NCBI GenBank assembly: GCA_009733575.1
Contig: ML769592.1
Coordinates: 41,281-105,280, forward strand
Length of the DNA stretch: 64,000 bases
Direction of reading: 5' to 3'
Source of the DNA: Gymnopus androsaceus JB14
Lineage: Eukaryota > Basidiomycota > Agaricomycetes > Agaricales > Omphalotaceae
Part shown: piece by piece, positions 10,196 to 23,183 of the stretch
Layout of the letters: the number at the start of each line of letters is the position of its first letter
How positions within the stretch are numbered: the stretch's first letter is position 1
Notes under the pieces: model-generated
Seen by the model: the letters and a program-made list of their open reading frames with translations, nothing else
What the model was told of the DNA's origin: nothing
The model's database searches: none
Translations under genes and position numbers: made by a program

Positions 10196-12871
10196 ATGGC
10201 AGTCTCGAATACTTTCTTCGGAAGGGTTTCTCTACTACTACCTCTTCTAACATCCGGTGTACTCGCTGCATTCCCCGACTGTGCCAATGGACCGCTTGCA
10301 ACCAACTTGGTTTGTAATACCTCAGCGAATTACATTGACCGAGCCAAAGCACTCGTAGCAGAGTTCACTCTTGCAGAAATGATCAGTAACACGGGATACC
10401 AAACTCCGGGTGTATCTCGACTTGGCCTTCCTACCTATACGTGGTGGAGTGAGGCTCTTGTCAGTACTCTTTCCCTTTTTGTCCTGAAACACTTTTCTGA
10501 CATCATTTCTGCAGCATGGTGTAGCAGGCAGTCCAGGTGTTACCTTTGCTCCGCCAGGAAGCAATTTCAGTTTCGCTACGTCTTTCCCTGCTCCAATTCT
10601 CTTGGGCGCAGCGTTCGATGACCAGCTCGTCAACGATGTCGCGACAATTATCAGCACCGAAGCACGCGCGTTCAACAACTTTGGCGATGCCGGTCTCTCA
10701 TTCTTCACGCCCAATATCAACCCGTTCAAAGACCCTCGCTGGGGACGGGGACAGGAAACCCCTGGGGAAGACCCATTTCACATTGGGAGATACGCATACT
10801 CACTAGTCACGGGCCTTCAAGGCGGACTTGGAACAGAACTTACTGGTGCGGGGCAACAGTACTTGAAGATCGTCGCGGATTGCAAACATTATGCCGCATA
10901 CGACATGGAGAATTGGGAGGGAATAGCCGGATGGCGTTCAATGCCATCGTATCTACACAGGACCTTGCAGAGTTCTACTCACCGAGTTTCCAGAGCTGTG
11001 TTCGGGACGCCAAGGTCGCGTCGATTATGTGCAGCTACAACGCCGTAAACGGGATCCCTTCGTGTGCGTCGGTGTATTTGATGCAGAATATAACCCGGGA
11101 TTACTTTGGTTTGGGTGAAGATCAATGTAAGTGAAGCAGCTGGACATCGTAGTGATTAAATCAACATACTTTTTTTTTTCTTCCTTTTCAGGGATCACAT
11201 CGGACTGCGATGCGGTGGAGAACATCTTTGATCCACATAATTACACCAATTCCTTGGCGAATGCAAGTGCATTGGCATTGCATGCTGGGACAGATATCGA
11301 CTGTGGGACAACGTATTCGAGTAATCTGGGTTTGGCATTGAATGAGAGTTTAATTGTGGAGGCGGATATTGTACAAGCTATGGTGAGACGGTATGGTTCG
11401 CTCGTTAGGTGCGTATCCATGATGCTTTACTGTACTTGAATATCTCATACACTCGTTAGACTGGGATATTTTGACTCCCCGGACATACAACCCTATCGTC
11501 AATTGAACTGGGACAACGTGAACACCCCTACCGCTCAACAACTGGCTTACACCGCTGCAGTCGAAGGCATCACGCTTCTGAAGAACGACGGGACGCTTCC
11601 TCTCAGCTCATCAATCACCAGCGTAGCGCTCATCGGTCCTTGGGCTAATGCTACCACCCAAATGCAATCCAACTACAACGGCGTTGCTCCGTTCCTCATT
11701 AGTCCCCTCGAAGCATTCCAAACTGCCGGTTTTAATGTGACGTTTGAAAGTGGGACGGCCATTGATAGCACGGACACGAGTGGTTTCAGCGCTGCTCTGG
11801 CAGCTGCAAGTTCTGCCGACCTCGTTGTGTATATTGGTACGTCTACTAATGTAATTGCTCTTCACAACATCTGCTGACAAGGGACTATACCAGGCGGGAT
11901 AGACGATACGATTGAAGCTGAGGGGATGGATAGGTTGAATATAACTTGGCCTGGAAATCAGCTGCAATTGATACGGGAACTCGCTTCTGTCGAAAAACCG
12001 TTTGTAGTTATACAGATGGGCGGAGGACAACTTGACGATAGCGAAATCAAGGCAAATTCTTCTGTAAGTTGCCAGCCTTCACATATCATATTGCGCTAAG
12101 ACATGCGCGCATAGATTAACTCTCTCGTCTGGGCCGGATACCCAGGTAATTGCACATTTTTCATTGCAATGATATCTGCTTAAAAGTAGTTTACTAGGAC
12201 AAAGCGGCGGCACTGCGATCGTCGACATTCTCACTGGAAAGCAATCACCTGCTGGGCGTTTGCCTATTACACAGTATCCGGGAGACTATATCAATGAAAT
12301 CCCTATGACAAACATGGCTCTCCGTCCTTCCTCTACTTCCCCCGGGCGGACGTATAAATGGTTTACCGGTGAACCCGTTTTCCCCTTTGGATTCGGGTTG
12401 CACTACACCAACTTTTCTCTGAATTGGGAGACGCCACCCAAGGCCAGTTATGATATCCAGGATTTGATCTCAGCAGCTGGCAGTTCAGGAGCAGCGCATA
12501 CAGATCTAGCACTACTCGATACGGCGTTCGAGCTTACAATTGACAACACTGGGTCGGTAACTTCGGACTATACCGCTCTACTGTTCTCGAACACAACTGC
12601 AGGCCCGACACCAGCTCCGCTGAAGCAGCTTGTTGGGTACACCCGCGTTAAAAGCATTGCAGCAGGCGGGAGCGCCACGACGCAGTTGAATGTGACGCTG
12701 GGAAGTGTGGCGAGGGTAGACGAGAATGGGAATAGTGTCCTATTTCCAGGTTCATATAACCTGTGGGTTGATACTGATGTCGATGGACAAGGGGTGGCAT
12801 CAACGTTAACAAGCTTTGAGCTGACGGGAACGCAGCAGACGATTAACGAATGGCCTCAGCCTCAGGAGTAG
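10196..12871 (+). CDS. Secreted GH3 beta-xylosidase (one apparent frameshift)
   Basis: Glycoside hydrolase family 3 enzyme that releases xylose from the non-reducing ends of xylo-oligosaccharides outside the cell. Exons: 10196-10459, 10515-11126, 11192-11408, 11460-11836, 11894-12063, 12115-12145, 12198-12871, about 781 residues, the usual size. The N-terminus is a classic signal peptide (hydrophobic SLLLPLLTSGVLAA, then FPDC). Family motifs in order: PNINPFKDPRWGRGQETPGED, KHYAAYDMENW, the nucleophile region ITSDCDAV (Asp near 297), ITLLKNDGTLPL, and the C-terminal PFGFGLHYTNF with a fibronectin-III-like tail; many Asn-X-Thr/Ser sequons. Near 10920 the frame slips by one base (the GGGAAT context looks one A short) although both sides match the family. 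Xylosidase rather than beta-glucosidase is judged from overall resemblance. Confidence 0.88.
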
Positions 12872-12992
12872 GCAGTTTTGGTAGTAAACAAAATGAAATA
12901 AATGATACGACATGAAATGTATGTTACTTGAATGCTATGGATGAGGTCTGTAAACATGCGAACCGCTGGAAGCAAAGCTTTCTTGCATCGGT

Positions 12993-15610
12993 TCACGCCT
13001 GTTTTGCAAGCCCTTTGGCCTTGAGAGATTCACTGTGGAGGACGGTGCCTATAGCATGCTCAATTTTGCCTGTGATGGCAGTCGCGCGATCCCTTCCTCC
13101 CTCAGTGCGTAGTTGTTCCTTGTCATCTACTTCGTTCAGATGAGTCAATAGAAAAGAATGTTCAAAGTGCGTGGAACTAACCATGAGGCGTTTTCAGCGG
13201 TTCAGGTTTGGTATTTTTACTCCCAAATTCTTTCTCTCTGACATCGGGGCCAGTGGAATCGAAATTGGAATCATCGTTAACTTGAGAACCCCGACTATCC
13301 TGAGCAGTCGTTTCGCCCAATACTGAGCCTGTCGTACTGATCTCCTTCTCGGAGTCATTTTCAGGTCCTTAAAACAAAGGGGCGTTAAATTTTAGATAAA
13401 GAAGGTGCAACACTGGAAATTGAGTGGAAACTAACCGTGAGGAGTTTTCAGTGGTTCGTGTTGGGTATTTCCACTCTCAAATTCTGTACTGCGGTTCTCT
13501 CCGACATCGGGGTCAGTGGGATCATCGTTAATTTGAAAGCCCTGACTATCCCGAGCAGTCGTTGCGCCCAATACTGAGCCTGCCGTACCGCTCTCCTTCT
13601 CAGAGTCATGTTCAAGTCCTTGAAGCAAAGGGGAGGTTAAATTTTAGAATCGATAAAGAAGGTAAAAACTGCGTGGAACTAACCGTGAGGCGTTTTCAGC
13701 GGTTCGGCTTTGGTATCAAATCCTGTACTACGGTGCTCTCCAACATCGGGGCTAGTGGAATCAAGGTTGGAATCATCGTTAACTTGAGAGCCCCTACTGC
13801 CCTGCGCAGTCGTTGCATCCAACACTGAGCCTGCCATACCAATCTCCTTCTCAGAGTCGCCTTCGAGTCCTTAAAACAAAGGAGGGTTAAATTTTTAAAT
13901 TGACGAAGAAGGTACAAATTGCGTGGAACTAACCATGAGAGGTTTTCAGTGGTTCGTGTTTGGTATTTCCACTCTCAAATCCTGTACTGTGGTTCTCTCC
14001 GATATCGGGGTCAGTGGGATCATCGTTAATTTGAAGGCCATGACTATCCCGAGTAGTTGTTGCACCCAATACTGAGCCTGCCGTACCGCTCTCCTTCTCA
14101 GAGTTGTGTTCAAGTCCTTGAAATAAAGAGGGAGTTAAATTTTAAAATCGACAAAGAAGGTAAAAATTGCGTGGAACTAACCGTGAGGTGTTTTCAGTGG
14201 TTCGTGTTTGGTATTTCCGCTCCCAAATTCTGTAGTACGATTCTCTCCGACATCAGGGCCAGTGGAATCAAAGTTGGAGTCTTCCTTAAATTGAGAGACC
14301 CGACCATCCTGCGCAGTCGTTGCGCCCAACACTGAGCCTGCCGTACCAATCTCCTTCTCAGAATCATGTTCAAGCCTTAGGGTTAAATTCAAGATCAATG
14401 AAGAAAGTACAAATTGCGTGTAACTAACCATGAGGCATTTTCAGCGGTTCATGCTCGGTATTTCCACTCTCAAATCCTGTACTACGGTTCTCTCCGACAT
14501 CAGGGCCAGTGGAATCATAGTTGGAATCTTCGTTAAATCGAGAGGCATCATCTCCACCTGTCAGATCCGATACAAAGGTCTTCCCGCCGTGCTTCGAGGG
14601 TTCTAGTCCTGCGGATGAGGCAGAAGAATTCATCCAATGTACGTCTCTATATCACTCTTCTGAGCATTAGGCACTTTCTGAGCACCAATTTGCTCAGGTT
14701 GAATATCCTGATTGGATTGGGCGCTCTCAGGGTGAATTTGAGCTTGTTCGCCAGCACTAGTCCCGCTAACTTCAGAAACTGCGTGGCCAAGTCTTTCATG
14801 ATCGTTTTCGAAGCCTTGGGCACCGGAAGACACGTTGAAGTCTTGTGCGTGAGCTTGCTCTTGTGCAGCCTGGTATTTCTGATCACTGGCATTGCCAGAT
14901 CTCTGGCTTGTTTCGAAATCTGATTGTTAACATCAATTGAAGCTGACAGTGGAAGGGAAACATTTATCCGTACCGTTACTACTGCTGCTGCCAACACCAT
15001 CGTCCTCCCGATGAGCTGCAGTAAGCCCTGACGCGATATCATTGAGCCAAGATGCATGTAAGTAGTTACAAGAAAAAGGTATCAGCTCACCGTCTTTGAT
15101 TCGGTTTTCTGTCACCTTCCGATGCTTCTCTGCATCTGGGTTTCTGTCACTAATTTCTGAAGGAAGATTTAGTCCCTTAATCAATCGCACAATCTTACGA
15201 CCGACTGAAACATACCGTCATGGGAGTGAGGAGTTGAATAATCGGTCGCGGGAGATGTTTGTTCTATGTACCACAGCTATCAGTAAATGTCAGTCAAAAA
15301 CGAAACTAATGCATACTGAAGTCGGGTTGCTTAGAAGCGATACTATCGTTGACAAGGGCCCCTTCAACCAGTGGAAGATGAAGCAGAGACAGTATTAAGG
15401 ACTAACGAAAGTATGCTTATTACCATCATCGGGTTGGGGACGCTTCGGTGAAGGTCTGGCCGCCTGAATTATTGTCGGCTTGGTCACTGTTATTACCACT
15501 GAAGGACTGCTCATCCTTGCGTTCACCCTTTCCAGTGGCTGATATCTGTAAGGTAAATGTGAGCGATAGCTTAGTAAACAAATGCAACTCACTTGTGTAT
15601 CTTGCAACAT
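12993..15610 (-). CDS. Disordered protein built from six tandemly duplicated exons, with CsbD-like C-terminus
   Basis: Minus-strand gene, probable ATG at 15608-15610 (MLQDTQ), stop at 12993-12995. It has many short exons, most ending in a split glycine codon (phase 1): about 15214-15263 (ending HSHDG), 15089-15160 (NRIKDG), 14972-15028 (SSSSNG), a Gln-rich exon about 14620-14935, then six copies of one exon at 14429-14608, 14182-14375, 13934-14116, 13684-13869, 13436-13618 and 13182-13367. The last exon, 12993-13126, carries GKIEHAIGTVLHSESLKAKG, like the CsbD-like tails of basidiomycete Gly-rich proteins. Each repeat encodes about 61 residues rich in Asp, Ser, Gly, Thr (core TGPDVGENR...EPLKTPHG); no globular fold is expected. 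The first two exons and the junction upstream of the first repeat do not join cleanly in frame, and the 14182-14375 copy seems one base short at its acceptor. Function unknown; stress-related by loose analogy only. Confidence 0.55.
13182..14608 (-). repeat. Six tandem exon-plus-intron units of about 250 bp
   Basis: Exon 5' ends fall at 14608, 14375, 14116, 13869, 13618 and 13367, a spacing of 233-259 bp. Five exons are 180, 183 or 186 nt, all divisible by three, and are flanked by phase-1 introns of 53-68 bp with GTTAGT donors. The copies are clearly related but not identical, so the array is not brand new. Symmetric phase explains how whole units can be added without breaking the frame. Confidence 0.8.
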
Positions 15611-15796
15611 GTTGAATCGAAAAAAAAAGTTGGTCTGAAGCAACGTATAGTATCTGTCTCTAGTTGAACGAGCTTTTATACCGTCGTCGACAATGTTATG
15701 AAGTCAGGACTCAAGAACCTACCGGCACTTGTCGACTAGGTGCAGTTCGGATACCGTCATTCGCTCAAAGAAGATGTCATAGGGAATAGATATGAG

Positions 15797-16268
15797 CTAA
15801 GAACAAAAAGAAGAGTGCTTTAGATTAGGATCTTTGTCCCGACGAGCATAATCTCTGTTTCCAGCAGCAAATTCGCTAAACTCTTTGCCTAAATCCTCAA
15901 CCGAAGATGTTAAAAGGAGCATCCCATGATCATGAAGCTTTTCGATGACCCGCAGACACCACGGCAAACACTCGCCCCACTCGCATCCGGAAGGAACTAG
16001 GACGAGTTTCGAGATACTCTCCACATCATCTGGGGTGATAGCACCGGCTGAATGAGGATGTATGCGCAAAAGAGTGGTCATGACACATGGAGCCAAGTAT
16101 CTTTTCAGTTCTCCGATTAAAGGTCCACTGGCCATCTTCCACGCGGATATGAATAAACGCCCCACTTCTACCGGAATCACTTGGTATTAAAAAGCCAGCA
16201 TGAGGAGCAATGGCTTGAGCCAATCCAGCGAGGTAGAGCGACCCAGGCTCGATTCCGATGGCATCCAC
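15797..16268 (-). CDS. Hypothetical protein (one apparent frameshift)
   Basis: Reads MDAIGIEPGSLYLAGLAQAI..., through HIRVEDGQWTFNRRTEKILG, then slips by one base near 16078 and continues MTTLLRIHPHSAG...GNRDYARRDKDPN to a stop at 15797. The two halves together give about 155 residues with coding-like composition and a Cys/Trp-rich middle (CEWGECLPWC). I do not recognise the family. No signal peptide or membrane segment. It lies just left of the duplicated cassette and points away from it. Confidence 0.45.
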
Positions 16269-16707
16269 TTGAGTAGTTTCTGGCGGAGCTTAAGACGTTA
16301 TCAGCAAGTTGACAGCAGTTCAGGAGGAAAGCGAACAATTTTCCATAATACTGTTACAGAAAGGAGGACCTGTTGGTTACATAAGCGTGATGTCGGAGAA
16401 CAAACGTGGGCGACGCCATAAACTCGGCGCCAAACACTCACTCTGACTTTCATGACACACGCAACTGCAACTTGAATATGCCGTATGCCGCAGATGTGGG
16501 TACGAGCTCAGTTATGCTCCGGCGCGAACTGACGCAAGGCAGTAATTGTGTATCAAGTGCACCAGTGTTATCAAGGCGTCCCGGAATTTTCCTTACTTTT
16601 CTTCTTTCACGCTCAGGCTGTCCTCATCTACGAAAGGGCTATATTCCTGAACATTGTTTCCTCTAGTAATGAAATTATCCAGTATACTTGATACCAGGAG
16701 ATATATT

Positions 16708-18120
<1,413 letters not shown>

Positions 18121-18144
<24 letters not shown>

Positions 18145-18410
18145 ATTGCGCGCGATCTTTGTATACAGTGGGGTTGGGCATGGCTTTTATCATTGGATTG
18201 GGATGATGAGTAAGATTGAAACTGGACGCTTACCAACCACTGTAGCAGCACTTGGTTTGTAATGTACAACAGGCTGGCAGAGAGAGGACGGGTTTGATGT
18301 CGACATATTGCGCGCCATCTTTGGTTGGGCATGATTTTTATCATTGGATTGGGACGATGAGTAAGATTGAAACTGGGCGGTTACCAAGCACTGAAGCAGT
18401 ACTTTGTAAT
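18121..18410 (-). repeat. Tandem partial duplication of the OYE-A promoter and start of exon 1
   Basis: The stretch with CATATTGCGCGC...TTGGGCATG...GGATTGGGATGATGAGTAAGATTGAAACTGG occurs twice in a row, offset by about 163 bp. The upstream copy includes a decayed start of the OYE coding sequence (MSTSNPSSLCQP-like), cut off after about 12 codons. It is therefore a truncated 5' copy in front of the functional one. Confidence 0.6.
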
Positions 18411-18780
18411 GACAATGTTTGGGTATATACTAACTCTTACAGCAATGAAGAGCTCAGGGAATGCCAGCAAGACACCGCGGCGCGCCCATCACATAAAAGC
18501 TAGCGCAACATCCAGAGGATCATTCCTGCACTAACGCATTAACGCATTACTTCCATGCCTAGCAAATGGTTGTTTTACGCTGGATGTCCCTTTGACGGTT
18601 GTGGTTCCATCCGCTGGCGAAAAAATTTGGGCAACCTACTCGTTGGCGTCGTCTGGGCATACTACAATGCTACAGCTAATTGCGAATCAATAAATTCGTT
18701 TACGAGTCAATGTGCTCAAACGGGTCTGCATGAGCAACATTGATTAACATCGTGATCGAGGGATCCATGACGGATACGGG

Positions 18781-18862
18781 GTAGCTTGGTAGCCCGCCCT
18801 GTCGGAATAAAGTCGAGAATCCTCGTAAGGATCGACACTTTTCACTAACCTCATAGAGGGCG
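18781..18862. repeat. Diverged hairpin (MITE-like) remnant, unit A
   Basis: Contains GAATCCTCGTAAGGATC flanked by GTAGCTTGGTAGCCCGCCCT and CATAGAGGGCG, a decayed version of the CCCTCTAGAGGAT hairpin seen intact at 41757-41829. It lies in the spacer between the two cassette genes, and its counterpart is at 22778-22859. Confidence 0.45.
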
Positions 18863-19151
18863 AATCACCGAGCTAGATGCGGCAATTATGTTGGAGATCT
18901 TGGAAGACTCCAACATTTCGCAAGGTCTGGAAAGGCAGTATTCATCGACCAGGGGGATGAGACTTGCCACTGATACAACCAGACTGAAAAGCGATCATGG
19001 TGAGTTCTTTTATTTTCTGAATCTGCGGCAGTACAAGTCACTCATTCTAATTGTACAACGACGCATTACAAATTGAAAGACAAAATTATCTTAGACTATA
19101 CGACAGCGATGCGGATAATGCAGAATACACCAGCTATTGAACGCTACGCAA

Positions 19152-20197
19152 TCACAACTTCGGAGGCCAAACTACATCTGGACCCTCGGGCTGCAGACGG
19201 GTCCAAGGACAAGTAATCAGCGAACTCGGGATCCAAGGCCCTTTGGTTTGGGAAGCCTTATCTAGCTGAGCCATGAGGTTTTCCAAGGAGGTACTGTTGG
19301 TTTGGTAGGTTGGTCGGTGCCAGCCTTCGGCGAGAGGAAGGCGCTCTTCATAGAAGAATACATGGACGAACCTACAGTTGGACAGACGTCAGCTTCCGAG
19401 GTTAATAGAGAGCGTGCTTGTGCTTGCTTGCATACTTTTTCGGCGCAACGCCAGTCCTTGCATCACTCATGAACGAGAGTTTCAAGAAGCTGCGATTGGC
19501 GTTCTTTGACCGTGCAACAAATGTGGATTCGCCTTCTTCGCCAGCGGTAGACGTTCCTCCAGAGCTTGGCCCACAGGGGTCGTGTCGTAAACGTCAGAAT
19601 CGGGATTTGCTTCGGCGATGGTCGCAAAGACGGTAGAGTTGAAGTGAACGTTGTCACCGAGGCTTTTGTCAGAGCGAGAGAGGGACGCGTCGTGTTCGAT
19701 GGTTCCGTGTCTATATAGAGATGAGATTAGAGCTGGATGATGAAGGAGCATAAAGTGCGTGCAGTTTAAGGTTGTCGAGCGTAAATTGTCTGGGGCATCA
19801 ATGGTCAAAAGAGCTAGTTTGAGCGCGAGATTGAGAACGGTTATATACGACAATGAGAATGAAGGTCAAAATGGTGTTAATCCTCCGAAAGACGCAAATC
19901 TCACCATCAATAGCTCTAATAACCATCGGAATAGTAATGTTTCTGTAGGCAGAAATCCGTTTGCGAGTCTATATTTTTCGATTTAGCAGCCATAAACGAG
20001 GAAATATATCAAGACTTACGTGTTCATGCCTGGACGGTGAACGCAAATCGTTTCCACCCGGCGCAATCTAGCGATGGTAGTGCCAATCAGTGTTTTCGAA
20101 GTCTTCGTTCAAGCGAGGTCGACCATTGCTCATTGAATGCAAATTGAGAAGAGAATCTGGGGAAAACTAGTGTCAGAGAGAGTAGAATAACGCGCAT
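19152..20197 (-). pseudogene. Unspecific peroxygenase (heme-thiolate peroxidase) copy A, pseudogene
   Basis: Secreted heme-thiolate peroxidase (Peroxidase_2 / UPO family), short type. It starts MRVILLSLTLVFPRFSSQ (signal peptide) at 20197. Family marks are IEHDASLSRSDKSLGDN and the C-terminal FFYEERLPLAEGW. The copy is dead: a 2-nt loss follows STSLE, a Trp codon is now TAG (HYHR-stop), and the heme-ligand motif Pro-Cys-Pro is destroyed where copy B keeps SPCPGMNT. Further deletions follow ANG and KKANPHLL. The intron after LDNLKL has a GC donor here but GT in copy B. The stop chosen at 19152 closes the last readable frame. UPOs use hydrogen peroxide to oxygenate aromatic and aliphatic substrates outside the cell. 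Confidence 0.85.
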
Positions 20198-20481
20198 TCT
20201 GAAGCTTGATGGGATGGAGAGAAAGAGAAAGAACGATTCACAACTTGAAATATTATGAACACGGTCACGGTGTTGCTTCAGGCCCGTACCATTTATTCTC
20301 ATTCAATAATATTCTCAGTACTATTTCATTCACTTCAAGAATCTACCTATTTCACTTTCAAGTTTGTTTTCCGACCCTGATATTGAATTTTTGTATTAAA
20401 CTCGGACGACGCGAGACTATAGGTTCGAAGTTTTAGAGATCGTACGAGCTCAGTTATGCTCCGGCGCGAACTGACGCAGGC

Positions 20482-20506
20482 AGGATAGGATAGGATAGGA
20501 TAGGAT
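20482..20506. repeat. GGATA pentanucleotide microsatellite
   Basis: About five GGATA units at the left edge of unit B, absent from unit A, marking a local insertion near the duplication junction. Confidence 0.8.
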
Positions 20507-20758
20507 ATAAATTATACTGGTCAAGTCCGTTTCCGAACAACCAGTTTACCATACTACTGTACAACGTACAATTCTACGTTACAGCTATGGAACACACAGC
20601 CAGTAATTGTGTATCAAGTATCAAGGCGTCCCGGAATTTTCCTTACTTTTCTTCTTTCACGCTCAGGCTGTCCTCATCTACTTAAGGGCTATTATTACTG
20701 AACGTTGTTTCCTCTAGTAATGAAATTATCCAGTAGACTTGATACCAGGAGACATATT

Positions 20759-22150
20759 TTATCTGGATACTTCCTCAGCAAACGGCCAGTCGCTATACCC
20801 TCTTCCGCTCGCGTCGCCAGCCAGATAGAATGTCGAGCGGTCATATGGCGTTAACGGTAGGTTTTTCAACAGTCTCTTCGGAAGGTCGGGCTGCAGGAAT
20901 GTCGTTAACAGTGAACCACTTGCACAACATGGTACACACTTACATTTGAAATGTATCTTCTCCCGAAAGCAATGAGGTCGCCTGTAGAATCTGCTCTTTT
21001 GATGGCGGACTCGCGGTCAAATCCTCCAGCGACGATTAGGGGTTTTGGTGACCAAATATCACGAATAAAGTCGTTGGAATCGTTGGCGTAGATGTTGGCA
21101 TCGAACGTGGAGTCGCCGACAACCCTTGGTTCGCAAACTGAGATATACGCAAAGTTGGGGTAGAGGTCTTTGATGGTCTTGATGACGTAGGAGTATGTGG
21201 GGATTGGATCCTTCATTCTCATATCTGACGATATCGGGAAATGTTAAACCGAATTCATAGTCATAGATCAAGTAATAACGGACCTAGGAAGGTACTCCAC
21301 GGACTGAGGGAACGAGTGAGCGAAGCGAAGAATTAGTAGGAAGACACCCACCTGAACCTTGCCCCTACTTTCTCCTGCCCAATTTCCCTCACCACGGCAT
21401 CAACAACTTCCAATCCAAATCTGGCTCTATTCTCGATACTTCCCCCATACTCATCTTTGCGGTTGTTCGAGACATCTTCAAGGAACTGATTTACCAAATA
21501 ACCTATGATATACAGATCCAGGATCATCAATGTATATTCGAAGCTGTCTAAAGGAGACTTGCCATTCGCGAAATGGATTTCAACCCCATCAAACCCTGCT
21601 TTATTGACTGCGAGTGAAGCAGCTTTCGCGTACGACTGAACAAGCGATTTGATTTCGTCTACTTCCAGGGCCCGAGGGACTCCTTTCCCCTGCATTGGTA
21701 TTTCGGAAGGTCCAATGAGAGTATACTCGGGATTTTCAGCGGCCAGGATTTTCGGATCTGCATCTCTTCCTGTTGTCCACAGCTGGACGAAGATATGGCT
21801 ACCATTCTTGTGAACTGCATCGGTGATCTGGAGGAACGTCAATTGCTATTCCCAACGCTATCTCGAAGACGACTGACCTCTTTCCACGCCTTGGATTGTA
21901 CATCGTTCCACAAACCGGGGACATTGGGATATCCTCCAGCCTTTGGGTCTACCAGGGTGCCCTCCGCGATGAGAAGAGTTCCAGGTGTGCTAGATCTTTG
22001 CGAATAGTATTCTCGCATCACAGGAAGTTGAGGGACGTGCTGGTCGTCACATCTCATACGCGTCAAGGGTGCGAGAACGACGCGATGTTTCAGGAGAAGA
22101 TTCCCTACCTGAATAGGCTGGAAGAGAGAGGACGAGGTTGATGTCGACAT
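20759..22150 (-). CDS. Old Yellow Enzyme family oxidoreductase, copy B
   Basis: Paralogue of 16708-18144. Exons (5' to 3'): 21878-22150, 21563-21845, 21352-21502, 21284-21303 (20 nt), 20944-21224, 20759-20890; 379 residues, in frame throughout. It has the same active-site GVEIHFAN and [12 protein letters not shown] motifs. It has a single GPSEIPMQ unit where copy A has three, and is thus probably closer to the ancestral length. Intron 2 begins GCAAGT, a GC-AG intron, where copy A has GT. Amino acid differences from A are scattered and conservative, which suggests both copies are under selection. Same predicted ene-reductase activity. Confidence 0.9.
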
Positions 22151-22777
22151 ATTGCGCGCGATCTTTGTATACAGTGGGGTTGGGCATGGCTTTTATCAAT
22201 GGATTGGGATGATGGATTGGGATGATGAAACTGCAGTGGATGCTTACCAACCACTGTGGCAGCGCTTGGTTTGTAATGGAAAACAAAAAAAGGCTGGAAC
22301 TTCGAGACTGAGGACGGGGCTGAACTGTTTGAACTGATGTTTGAAACTGTACACTTACCAACCACTGTAGCACTTGGTTTGTAATGGAAAAAAACGGGTA
22401 TATTTAGTATGATCCAACTCACAGAAATGAAGTAGCTCTTGAGTAACACAGGAATGCGAGCAAGGCACCGCGGCGCGCCCATCGCATAGGTTAGCGCAAC
22501 ATCATCCAGAGCGATAGCATTGCTGCACCAACGCATTACTTCCATCCCTAGCAAGTGGCTCTTTTACGCTGGATGTCCCTTTGACGGCTTGTGGTTCCAT
22601 CCGCTAGCGAAACAACTTGGGCAACCTACGAGTCGTTGACGTCGTCCGGGCATACTACAATGCTACAGCTAATTGCGAATCAGTAAATTCGTTTACGAGT
22701 CAATGTGCTCAAACGGGTCTCTGCAATGAGCAACATTGATTAACATCGATGATCGAGGGATCCATGACGGATACGGG

Positions 22778-22859
22778 GTAGCTTGGTAGCCCACCCTGTC
22801 GGAACAAAGTCGAGAATCCTCGTAAGGATCGACACTTTTCACTAACCTCATAGAGGGCG
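22778..22859. repeat. Diverged hairpin (MITE-like) remnant, unit B
   Basis: Counterpart of 18781-18862; same GAATCCTCGTAAGGATC core and CATAGAGGGCG right end. Its presence in both units shows it was there before the cassette was duplicated. Confidence 0.45.
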
Positions 22860-23183
22860 AATCACCAAGCTAGACGCGGCAATTTATGTTGGAGATCTTG
22901 GAAGAATCCGGCATTTCGCAAGGTCTAGAAAGGCAGTATTCATCGACCGGGGGATGAGACTTGCCACTGATACAACCAGACTGAATGCGATCGTAGTGAG
23001 TTTTTTTATTTTTCTGAATCTGCAGCACTACAAGTCACTCATTGTTGTGTCAACTAATTGGACAACGACGCACTTACAAATTGAAAGACAAAATTATCTT
23101 AGACTATACGACAGCTAGCTGTGCGATGCGATGCGAATGACGAAGTTCGATGCAAAGTACACCAGTTATTGAACGCTACGCAA

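Noticed and set aside
12993..14608. CRISPR-like array
   Set aside because: The roughly 250-bp periodic units are coding exons plus introns in a eukaryotic gene; spacing and length do not fit CRISPR.
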